Below, one piece after another: positions 50,501 to 59,865 of a DNA stretch of 64,000 bases. The stretch is from assembly GCF_031877795.1 (NCBI RefSeq), contig NC_133932.1:72405937-72469936 (forward strand). The letters are read 5' to 3'. Made by a program: the position numbers and the translations under genes. This DNA comes from Strix aluco (lineage: Eukaryota; Chordata; Aves; Strigiformes; Strigidae). The notes under the pieces were generated by a model that made no database searches, was not told the origin of the DNA, and saw only the letters and a program-made list of their open reading frames with translations. Position 1 is the first letter of the stretch; every line of letters starts with the position of its first letter.

Positions 50501-53500
50501 CTGATAACCTTTTTTGTCCTCAGCTAATAGAAGTAAATTGCCTACTGAATTTCCTATAGACTCATGAATAAAAGCACTATGAAAATAACCACTACAATCA
50601 CTCCAACCTATGAAGTATTCACCAAGACAGTCTTCCCTGCTGCAAAATTTGGCATCCTCAAAAAGCCTTCCTTCCACAACAGTCAAGCACAGAACACTAA
50701 AGCTACATAGTTAAGTTTGCAATCTCTGGTTTTCCTGGAGAGCATTGAGAATTATTTTTTTTTTCCCAGAAAGCATGCATGCAATATATTCCCGAAGGAG
50801 AAAGTTTAGAAGTGATATATGGAAACTACAGTATCAGCATGCTAAGTACATGAGCTCAAGCAGGAAATGGCTGAAAATAGGTATGGCTTAAGCACTACAA
50901 CCGGATCATGACATGAAAAATAAAAAGACAAGAGGAGTACACAGATCTTTTTATAATATTTGACTGGGCTCAGAGAACATTGGCCTGATCCAATGATCTG
51001 GATTTCCCTCACAGTGGAATCATGATGTATGTTGTCTTAGCTGAAAAAAAATTACATCAGATCAAAAGAACAGACAGATGAAAAAAGAAGTTAAGAGCGA
51101 AAAACCTAGGAGAAAATTCAAGGTCAGTAACATGACAGCATGTTCTGTGTGGTGGCACAGAGCAGACAGTAGAATCTCCTTTCTCAACATCATTTTGCAT
51201 TTGAGAAGCTTTTAAAAAAATGACCCAAAGAACATTCTTGTTAAAAGGAAGCTGAAGTCTATAGCTTCTGAAAAGTTCTCAGGAACCTTCTTGCAAGCAA
51301 CACAAACCCTAAAAACAGTGTTTATAACAGACATCATAATCTGTATTAAACCTGACAACTGCTTTCTTACAGCTCAGCAATGCTGCCTGTAATGTCTGTA
51401 ATCCAGGAGAGAGAAAGCATCAGTGATAGAACCAAGGTAACAACAAGAAAGCAGCCTATAGCTGGACATCAAACAACTGCTATAAAGGCACAGAACTGTT
51501 TTTATTTCAAATCAAAAAGCCACTTAACTAAGAGAAAAAAATATCACAACACAACAGAGACAAAGAACAAGGTGGGGAAAAAAAAAAAAAACCACAAAAA
51601 GCCCCAAAAGCACACAAGACATAAAGACATACACCAAACTTGTGCCACACCTGAACATTCAAAATTGAAACTGGAAAGAGTTTCAGTTGTTTCTTGGTTT
51701 TCTGAATCCTGCATGACAAGAGACAATGGAGACAGAGCGTGTCCCCTCTCTCCAGCAATGGTGGTGGTACACTTATCTCAAGAATAAGAGTTCAAAAGGA
51801 GAACAGAGATATCCTAGGTAATACGCTCAATCTAAAGCGCTCACCCAGTTTCCCCGACATTCATTAAAAAAGCAACAATCCTGCATAAAAAGAACATTGT
51901 TGACATAAAACCAGAGAAAGAAGATATACTACAGTGCTCTAAAGCTCTCTAGCTGGCATAAACTGGAGCCAGGATATTACATCCTCTGGCAGAGTTCATC
52001 CTCCCTTAAGCTTGGCCTGACTGTCCAAGGTTACAAATCAAGTCTGCTATGGGTGCAAGTATGACAGCAGACTTCATGCAGGGCAACTTGGGTACTGTAT
52101 GACTGACCCAAGTCCTTCACCACACAAGCGTAACTGCATTGCTCCCAGATCCCAACTTGCTTCACGGTCGGCTATAGGATCTGTACTAATGGGCATATGT
52201 GGAAGGTGGCTCTGCACAAACCAGTTGTCATATTACATCTGGTTTTCTGTTATAAAAGACTCCCATGGCTCCGAATAATGAAAAATTGACTATATATACA
52301 AAACGGTTCTGAAGCAGCATAAACATTTATGAGAGATTAGCATTTCAAGTAATTAGAAGCAGAGCTGCTGCTTGTTATGTATGTGAAATAAGACCACATA
52401 GTCAAAATGCAATGAAGGCACTCGCAAATTAATTTTATACTGATCACAGTAAGCAATCAGAGTTAATTTGGCTGTTGGGTTTTTTTTTTTTAAATTGTCA
52501 GGGCTAATGTACAAGTCATATATGTATATGCTAATCTACAGCCCATGGTGGACAGTATCAAGGAACTGAGCAGCTCATGAACCTCAAGACATCTTCATTT
52601 TTCACATGCACCAATACATGGTGAAACAACAATATTATTCTGCATTAAGTTAGCCATGACATCTGCACTCATATAGACCATCTCAGCTAAGGATTTTAAA
52701 ACAGTTCACAAAGATTAAAAAATTAATTTTTCAATACCTGCGTAATGTAAAACATAAGTTATAGCCATTTGAATGAGAAATAAAATCAGTAACTTTTTTC
52801 ACCAAATGAATTAAGTTGCATTCTTTTAAAATATCAATTTACACAAATCATCTAAAGGTGATCTGCTAAGACACCCATCCCTTCCCTTCAATCTTCATGG
52901 GAATACAGTCAACCAATTACTATATAGTCCAACCGCTGGACTACAACTGAAAGCAAACAAAACAAACAAACAAAAAAAAATCACATTGCTAAAAGCAAAA
53001 GGCTTCACTTACCTTTCTCTCCATCTGAAATAAGATCTCTTTCTCCCTTTTGAACAATTGTCAAATTCCCCATGGCTTGGCTGAGTCTTAATACACATCC
53101 ATGATGATCACTACTGTCTACGGGGTCTCTAAGCTACAACACAAGAATTCCATACACAGTACATATTTTACTACGAGAACAATGTATTCTAACACACGCT
53201 ACTTCAGCCTATGTATGGGGGGGTGACAGGGGAGAAAGCAGCAGCATCAGTCTTTCCAGGTATTTTTTTCTACACACACTTCAGTGCCTAAAAATGCATA
53301 AGAAAGGGTCTTCTTCTTAAAAGGGTTCTGTTTAAGAATATGCACTGTTGTGGTGATTATCCCATGGAATAAAAACCCAGAGAATGCTTCTTTGGCATAT
53401 AAGAAACAACACATAATGTTTAAGCCAGTAATAAGTTGCTGATTTTTAAAGACTAAAAGACTAAACTTGCACGTACTTAAATATCAAAAAGGAAAACAGC

Positions 53501-53739
53501 TCACCATGGCTTCATACAGTCTACTAAACTCCATGTAGTTTGGAGTAAGAATAGCTCGCTGGTAGCCTTGAATAAGAGAAGGCTGCTGGGAAATGAGCCA
53601 CAGTCCATCCTGCAAAAAACAGTAAGAAGAACATTTACTGAATAGATTCTTACATGTCAAACCACTGACTGAATGAAGAAATACTTACAGCATCAATGAT
53701 GATAGGAATTCCTTTCACTTTCGATTTTTCTATAATACC
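41434..53739 (-). CDS. NAXD: NAXD, ATP-dependent NAD(P)H-hydrate dehydratase (5'-partial, last five exons)
   Basis: The enzyme dehydrates S-NADHX and S-NADPHX back to NADH and NADPH using ATP, working with the epimerase NAXE in nicotinamide-nucleotide repair. In the transcript direction the coding parts are 53739-53689, 53609-53505, 53133-53013, 44279-44159 and 41584-41434. That is 549 nt, or 182 codons plus TGA, with agreeing phases. Residue numbers count from the first codon in the window. The fold is the ribokinase-like YjeF C-terminal domain. IPIIIDADGLWL spans the first junction, [12 protein letters not shown] binds in the nucleotide region, and [10 protein letters not shown] follows. 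[10 protein letters not shown] carries the catalytic Asp at 110. The C-terminus, [19 protein letters not shown] and onward, closely follows human NAXD. The N-terminal exons lie beyond 64000. The tail-to-tail position with CARS2 matches human synteny. Confidence 0.96.
41585..44158 (-). other. NAXD last intron
   Basis: It contains a 17-base C run (42204-42220, G run on the NAXD strand). Small frames on both strands have no recognisable product. No transposon was recognised. Confidence 0.8.
42204..42220. repeat. Poly-C run of 17 bases (poly-G on the NAXD strand)
   Basis: Seventeen consecutive C are read on the plus strand. It is a mononucleotide tract likely to vary in length and to be error-prone in sequencing. 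Confidence 0.9.
44159..44279 (-). CDS. NAXD: NAXD exon (fourth in window): catalytic GQGD
   Basis: The minus-strand acceptor is ctgttcatag and the donor gtatga. It completes Val and reads [18 protein letters not shown], then [14 protein letters not shown] and AGAEKTN, ending two bases into Gly. The GGQGDLLSG stretch contains the catalytic aspartate and anion-hole glycines of the ribokinase-like fold. Confidence 0.97.
45805..45832 (-). other. G-quadruplex candidate on the NAXD sense strand
   Basis: The plus strand has four C runs of 4, 4, 6 and 9 bases separated by loops of 1-3 bases. The minus strand therefore has four G runs of at least four with short loops. This fits the standard four-run G-quadruplex pattern and lies in NAXD pre-mRNA. 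Confidence 0.75.
47147..47290 (+). repeat. Ancient CR1 reverse-transcriptase remnant
   Basis: The stretch AGGTCAATTAGTCTGACACC, then AGTCCCGATCAAAATAATGG and AGAGG, resembles the CR1 segment that encodes the [13 protein letters not shown] motif. The same motif is seen less degraded near 60090. Flanks are too diverged to bound. Confidence 0.55.
53013..53133 (-). CDS. NAXD: NAXD exon (third in window)
   Basis: The minus-strand acceptor is gtgttgtag and the donor gtaagt. It reads [18 protein letters not shown], then [16 protein letters not shown] and ISDGEK, plus one base of Val. A second AG lies five bases inside the exon (CTTAG), but using it would shift frame into a stop within six codons, so the upstream AG is chosen. 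Confidence 0.95.
53134..53504 (-). other. NAXD short intron (371 bases)
   Basis: It runs from gtgagc to gtgttgtag on the minus strand and separates the TPNYMEF and LRDP exons. Nothing else was seen in it. Confidence 0.9.
53505..53609 (-). CDS. NAXD: NAXD exon (second in window)
   Basis: The minus-strand acceptor is ttttttgcag and the donor gtgagc. It holds 35 whole codons, [16 protein letters not shown], then [15 protein letters not shown] and YEAM. The LTPNxxEFxRL segment is a conserved nucleotide-site motif of the dehydratase family. Confidence 0.96.
53689..53739 (-). CDS. NAXD: NAXD exon (first in window)
   Basis: On the minus strand the acceptor is ttttttgcag and the donor gtaagt. It holds 17 whole codons, [17 protein letters not shown], in phase 0 at both ends. 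It joins directly to DGLW in the next exon to rebuild the IDADGLWL signature. Confidence 0.95.
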
Positions 53740-54475
53740 CTGCAAAAAATGCAGATAACTTTAAAGATGCTTGCTAACTTAAATCTCGTAAGATCCAAAA
53801 CAAATTCATGCAAAAAATCTGTTATAGTCTGCAAACTAAGACATTCTCCTATCAACTGGTAATTTTATAGTTACATTGTTCTCTCCTTGGTTCAATTATA
53901 AGCAACAGGGTCTCCATAACTGATGACTTGGTGTTGATAGGCAAACAAGCAATCTCACTCACTCTCCCTGCTGTAGGAGGCAGGCAATGCCAACTTAAGA
54001 CACACACAGTAAACTTGCATCTCCAATGCAAAAAAAAAAGAAAACTTCAAATGAGTAAGTATTGCCATGATAGAAATCTACCAGTAACTGTAATATTAAT
54101 TTTAGTTGCTTTTCTGATGATAGCCCCATTGCAGTATTTTGAGTTTATGTACAGACAAACATCCCAAGACAAGCAGTATGTAAGACATGACATTTCACTC
54201 ACGGTCCTAGAGGTTTTATACTTTCAAAGCAAAATCAGGGCGGGCCAGACAACAGACCATTTGCAAAAGTGTTTTTCAGCAAGCAGTATCTACTAGCAGA
54301 CTGTCTGCCCCTGTTCTCTCTTCTAACCAAGCAGTGGCAATGACTGATAGTCAATCTTTTCTAATGAGCAATGGCTGACAAGTCAAGTTTTTTGAATGTT
54401 GGTCATTACCAACTTGTCTTTGAAGCTGGAGAGTTTATCTTTTTCTGATATAAGATATCCATCCAAAAGTCTAAT

Positions 54476-54555
54476 TATTTTTGAACGTTATTAAGCTCTT
54501 CAGATTAGCTATCATATGGCCCTGAGCTCCACAGGTGAGCAAGACATTATGTAAG
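54476..54555. repeat. Diverged local duplication, copy A
   Basis: About 80 bases resemble 55443-55535 in the same orientation. Shared blocks include TTTTTGAAC, AAGCTCTTC followed by GATTAG, and ATTATGTAAG, in the same order and spacing with scattered substitutions. Confidence 0.65.
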
Positions 54556-55442
54556 GTATAAGGAAGCAAGTTTTTAATTAATGTTCAGGGTATTGAATGT
54601 CCCTCTGTTCTTGTATTGTGGTCAAAATAAACACCACCCACCTTGCTTCCTGTAAATTATTAATTATGGAACATATGTCATCACAAACTCATTCCTATCT
54701 GATTCTGATTTTTCCAACACCAGTAGAAATCTTTCCCTTCTATTTCTAAATGAATGACCAGAATTCAGCAGTGTGCTTCAACCCAACCTTACTTTTGTTT
54801 GTTTGGGCACCGTTTGAATGTTGGGAGCATGAGAGTGAAACTCTACCCACTGCTCCAAGGCTGAGGACTTCTCTCAACACACAGATGCAGCTACATAAGA
54901 AGCTACTGCAGAATAAAAACCTTTCCATGACAAACACACGCTTGCACAGGTCTTGGCTTGGGCTGTGTGTCACAGACTACCAGGTGCCCACCCTCTTTGG
55001 GATCCCAAGGGAACACCACAAGTTTTCTCCTGTATTCAGCTACTTAAGTAATTTTGAACCAATTGCAAGTTTTACACAACTCATACCATTCAGCTACTAC
55101 TAAATTATTCAAATTTATGAATAAGTATATTTAACAGCTGTGCAAGGATGGAATCTTAAAACATACCTAGAATTAGTTGTGGCATACTGAAAACCAGAGT
55201 GCCTTACTTTCAAAGCTTTTAAAAAATTTATGAGACAGAGTCATTTCTTTATTCATTAATGTTAATCTGCACAGATGTGCACTGCTCAGTTTTCCTTCAC
55301 AGAAGCTGTACAGCTTTGCCCCTGCTGTGTTAAGTTCATTAACAATTATGTTTAATTTGACTCACTTGGTTATAATAAAATAAGGCTGTGGATCTAGCAA
55401 ACAGGTTTATGGGGTTTTTTGTATAAATGAATGTTATACATC

Positions 55443-55535
55443 TAAGAGCCCAATTACTTTTTGAACCATACTAAGCTCTTCTGATTAGGCATCATCTGGC
55501 ACTGAACCTCGGAGGTTAGCATGATATTATGTAAG
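55443..55535. repeat. Diverged local duplication, copy B
   Basis: This is the partner of 54476-54555, about 970 bases away in the same orientation. The similarity fades outside roughly 90 bases. It may be a remnant of a dispersed repeat or an old tandem duplication. Confidence 0.65.
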
Positions 55536-55793
55536 AGAGCATTCAGATCATCCTCCCCAATTTTTGAAGATACAAATACCGTTTACTGCAACCTTGTTTT
55601 TCTAACTGGCTTTAATTAGAATATTTTTGCACATTATCAGCTTCACCAAACTCCTTCAGTACACTTAAAATCATTACTGCTCCACTTCCCACTAATATGA
55701 ATCACCAGTTTATTCTAGTATGTCAACTTTAGTAAGCCAGTCTTTCATGACACTTCATTTTTTAAAACAATAGATTTCCCCAACAGATTCTGA

Positions 55794-56254
55794 GGTCCAG
55801 AGGAGGGCCACGAAGATGACCAGGGGGCTGAAGTACCTCCCTTATGAGGACAGGCTGAGAGAGTTGGGGTTGTTCAGCCTGGACAAGAGAAGGCTCCAGG
55901 GAGACCTTTTAGCAGCCTTCCAGTACTTAAAGGGGGCTACAGGAAAGATGTGGAGGGACTCTTTATCAGGGAGTGTAGTGATAGGATGAGGGGTAACATT
56001 TTTAAACTGGAAGAGAGCAGGTTTAGATTAGATAAAAGTAAGAAATTCTTCACTGTGAGGGTGGTGAGACACTGGAACAGGTTGCCCAGAGAAGCTGTGG
56101 CTGCCCCCTCCCTGGCAGTGTTCAAGGCCAGGTTGGACGGGGCTTTGAGCAACCTGGTCTAGTGGAAGGTGTCCCTGCTCATGGCAGGGGGGTTGGAACT
56201 AGATGATATTTAAGGTCCCTTCCAATCCAAACCATTCTATGATTCTCTGATTCC
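55794..56254 (+). repeat. CR1 retroposon, 3' end
   Basis: It runs from GGTCCAGAGGAGGGCCACGA through CTGAGAGAGTTGGGGTTGTT, CAGCCTGGACAAGAGAAGG and GTGGTGAGACACTGGAACAG. It ends GGTTGGAACTAGATGATATT with the tail ATTCTATG ATTCTCTG. It is 5'-truncated and little diverged, and very similar to 60990-61430, so both belong to one CR1 subfamily. The 70-codon frame inside it is a relic of the CR1 ORF2 C-terminus. Confidence 0.93.
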
Positions 56255-57889
56255 ATAAGGAAGTCTGAAGGAAGACACCAAATCTCAGAAGTCCTTATGC
56301 TTCCAAACGATTCTCTTAAATGCATTATGAGCAATCCAGGGAACCAATTCTGCCAAAGTTCTGTTCCCAAAACAATTAAGGTTTGGCTGTTGTTTGGCCC
56401 CTTTTCATGTTTCTTCATAATTGTCATCTTGACTACTCGTTAGAATTTCTCTTTTTGTCTATATACGTATTTAACATCAGGCTAAATAAAGAATCCTGAG
56501 GATCCATTGTCCACCAAAAGAATGTAAGTATAAGGAAAAAAAAAGGTGGAAAAAAAAGCATGAAAGTATATGTACAGGTAAATAGCTTCTGGAAGGCTGG
56601 GTCACTGGTACACTCCAGAGAAATAAGGCATTTCTTCCTAATAGCGTTTTGAGTTCCTACCTCTCCAGCACATCCTCCACAATCCTGAGACATTTGACCT
56701 CTGCTCTGACGAGAAATTTCATCTTGCTAAGTAAAACCTACTGGCCAAGCAACTTTTATTGTGTACTGAGTCTCTGAGGTATCAGTTTCTAATCTACTAC
56801 ACTGAGGGATCTTTCCTTTTTTTTTCCTCTCCTTATAAAACAAATGATCAGGGGATACAAAGTCCTTTGTCTTATTTAGAAAGCTCATTTTTGATTAAAA
56901 AAAACCCCAACCAAAACCCCAACCAAAAAACTACCCTAATTATTTTCCTTTCATCTTCTTTCCTTAAACCCAGACAGAAACTGCTTCGAGACAAACAAGG
57001 AACCTCAGAGAGGGAGTTCTAGGGAGGGAAGGGGTAATCTGGCAACCGTAATAAAGCAGTAACAGAGATAAGAGAACCCCTGTAAGACAACCACCTGCTT
57101 GAAGGACACAATATTCATTGGAGAACCTCTGTTTGCTGTTGATTGTGGACAGGACCCACCTCACCTGCTGCCATTTAAAGATCAAATGGCTCACCACTGG
57201 AGAGCAATTCATCCCATGGCAGCTTAGATACTGCATTTAGGGTGGGATGAATCACCAACAGACATACCTGTCTCTCCTGAACTATCACAGGGGGAGTAGA
57301 GACACTTTACAGCCTTATTTTTAGACACCAAGAATTAATGAGATGAAGCTCACTTTTAAAGACTCTAATACTGCAGATACTGTATTAAAAAAACCCAAAA
57401 CACTTGTGTAAGAGGTGTTTACAGCAATAATGCCAACATCCTCTATGCAGAGTATTTTGTTCCTGGAAGCAAAAATAAATTTTCAGCTGAATTGGTATCT
57501 CGATATTTGGCATGGACTTTCCTGGTTAATACTTGTAGCATACAGAAAAACCTTCACTGTTAATTGCACAATCAATACAGCTCAGACTAACTCTACTTTC
57601 ACACCAAAACCTATTTAATGGTTTCTGATAGGACGGTATGTATGAGCAGGAACCGTCTGTTCAGTTTTATCCTATGTAACAATATATGGGAAAGGATTTA
57701 GAAAAGAACATTGCCAATTAAAAATACTAAGAAATGTTACTAAGACAAGACCTGAAATCCAAACACCAGTCACACAAGTGAACAGCAACACATCAATGAT
57801 AAACCCAAGACATCATCCCTCCCTTCAAACAGCATTTTGAATATTAAGATTTTTGGAGATTCCAGCTCCAAGATATTGCAGTGGACTAT

Positions 57890-58789
57890 TGTATTGGGTT
57901 TGTGTGGGAAGGTTTTGGTAGCTGAGGGCTACAGGGATGGTTTCTGTGAGAAGCTGCTAGAAGCTTCCCCCATGTCCGATAGAGCCAATGCCAGCCGGCT
58001 CCAAGACGGATCCAACCCTGGCCAAGGCTGAGCCCATCAGCAACAGCAGTAGCACCTCTGTGAGAACATATTTAAGAAGGGGGGAAAAAACCCCAAACAT
58101 CTTCAGCCAGAGGAGTGAGACTATGTGAAAGTAACATCTCTGCAGACATCAAGATCAGTGAAGAAGGAGGCGGAGGAGGTGCTCCAGGCACTGGAGCAGA
58201 GGTTCCCCTGCAGCCCGTGGTGAAGCCCCTGGTGAGGCAGGCTGTGTCCCTGCAGCCCATGGAGGTTAACAGTGGAGCAGATATACACCTGCAGCCTGGG
58301 GAGGACCCCACGCCAGAGCAGGTGGATGTGCCCAAAGGAGGATGTGACCCCGTGGGATGGACTCATGCTGGAGGAGTTCATGGAAGACTGTCTGCTGTGG
58401 GAGGGACCACATGCTGGAGCAGGGGAAGAGTGTGAGGAGGCCTCCTGCTGAGGAGGAAGGAGCAGCAGAGACAGCATGTGATGAACTGTCTGCAACCCCC
58501 ATTCCCTGTCCCCTTGTGCCACTGGAGGGAGGAGGTAGAGAAATCAGGAGCAAAGTTAAGCCCAGGAAGAAGGGAGGAATGGGGGGAAGGTATTTTTAAG
58601 ATTTGGCTTGATTTCTTGTTATCCTACTGTGATTTCATCCATGATGGTAATTGGCGAGTGATCTCTCCCTGTCCTTACCTCAACCCGTGAGTCTTTTGTT
58701 ACATTTCCTCTTCCCTGTCCAGTTGAGGAGGGGAAGCAATACAGCGGCTTAGTGGGCATCTGGCATCCAGCCAACGTCAACCCACTACA
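57890..58789 (+). mobile_element. Complete solo LTR of an avian endogenous retrovirus (ERVL-like)
   Basis: A 900-bp element starts TGTATTGGGTTTGTG and ends AACCCACTACA. It is flanked by perfect 5-bp duplications ACTAT (57885-57889 and 58790-58794). The TGT...ACA termini and five-base duplication fit a retroviral LTR, most like ERVL (class III). I recognise it as an LTR type common in bird genomes. A TATA-like site lies at 58068. No internal retroviral genes flank it, so it is a solo LTR. The open frames inside (for example 58115-58435 and 58121-58522) are read as chance frames in a GC-rich LTR. Confidence 0.9.
58068..58076 (+). promoter_or_regulatory. TATA-like box of the ERVL-like LTR
   Basis: ATATTTAAG lies about 180 bases into the LTR and precedes a purine-rich tract. 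It is the best core-promoter candidate of the element, by position and sequence only. Confidence 0.45.
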
Positions 58790-58807
58790 ACTATCTTTCT
58801 CTGCACA

Positions 58808-59513
58808 GAATATCATAGAATCATCTAGGTTGGAAAAGACCTTGGAGATCATCTAGTTCAACCATTAACCTAACACTGACCGTTCCCTCAGCGCTATGTC
58901 GACCCAACTCTTAAACACCTCCAGGGATGGGGACTCCACCACCTCCCTGGCCAGCCCATTCCAATGCCTAACAACCCGTTCTGTAAAGAAATGCTTCCTA
59001 ATATCCAGTCTAAACCTTCCCTGGTGCAACTTGAGGCCATTCCCTCTTATCCTATCGCTCATTACTTGGTTAAAGAGACTCATCCCCAGCTCCTTTCAGG
59101 TAGCTGTAGAGGGCGATGAGGTCTCCCCTCAGCCTCCTCTTCTCCAGACTAAACAACCCCAGTTCCCTCAGCCGCTCCTCGTACGACCTGTGCTCCAGAC
59201 CCTTCACCAGCTTCGTTGCCCTTCTTTGGACACGCTCGAGTAATTCAATGTCCTTTTTGTAGTGAGGGGCCCAAAACTGAACACAGTCATCAAGGTGCGG
59301 CCTCACCAGTGCCGAGTACAGGGGTAAGATCACTTCCCTGTCCCTGCTGGCCACGCTATTTCTGATACAAGCCAGGATGCTATTGGTGTCTTGGCCACCT
59401 GGGCACACTGCTGGCTCATGTTCAGCCGGCAATTGACCAACACCCCCAGGACCCTCTCTGACTGGCAGCTTTCCAGCCATTCCTCCCCAAGCCTGTAGCG
59501 CTGCTGGGGGTTG
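58808..59513 (-). repeat. CR1 retroposon, 5'-truncated, minus strand
   Basis: The plus strand starts ATCATAGAATCATCTAGGTT then GGAAAAGACC, the reverse complement of the CR1 3' tail. It continues with CTCCACCACCTCCCTGG, TCCCCTCAGCCTCCTCTTCT and TTCTTTGGACACGCTCGAG. The minus strand keeps a 136-codon relic of the ORF2 C-terminus (59480-59070). It starts only 13 bases after the target duplication of the LTR and belongs to a different CR1 subfamily from the copies at 55.8 and 59.9 kb. Confidence 0.93.
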
Positions 59514-59620
59514 AAAGAAAAATATACATTATACTACAACAGTGGTTGTTCTGCTTGATGCAGACCAAGGCAGGAGCACTTCCTTCACCTGATTCCTAAG
59601 CACTCAAGGACATCCAGAAA

Positions 59621-59675
59621 TGAAGGACTGGACTCACAGGGCAACCTTGGCACTAGTTGTGAGTCCAGTCCTTCA
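59621..59675. repeat. Perfect 18-bp inverted repeat (hairpin)
   Basis: TGAAGGACTGGACTCACA (59621-59638) and TGTGAGTCCAGTCCTTCA (59658-59675) are exact reverse complements separated by 19 bases. It lies in the gap between two oppositely oriented CR1 copies and is not part of either as far as I can tell. Confidence 0.9.
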
Positions 59676-59865
59676 GTCCTTCCAGTCCTGCTGCCAACCA
59701 CTCCTAAAGAGTGACACACTGCTGCCATCCAACCCCATGACCTATAGCCACACTAGTAACTAAGATACCAAAGAGTGAAATTTGAATCCTTCCTCTGCAA
59801 TATTCACAGCTAGGCCCAAATTTCTGTCTCCTACCTTTCACGTAGAGAAGAAAGAACCACCCACT

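Larger units (their letters stand above)
44280..53012 (-). other. NAXD intron of 8.7 kb
   Basis: The intron lies between the GQGD exon and the VQKGERD exon. It holds a C-rich tract (45805-45832), a 19-base A run (46261-46279), a remnant of CR1 reverse transcriptase near 47147-47290 and several A-rich patches. No additional exon is needed, because the phases of the flanking exons agree. Confidence 0.8.

Noticed and set aside
58115..58553. Frames of 95-133 codons on both strands
   Set aside because: All lie inside the solo LTR, and the opposing frames are mirror shadows of the same GC-rich sequence.
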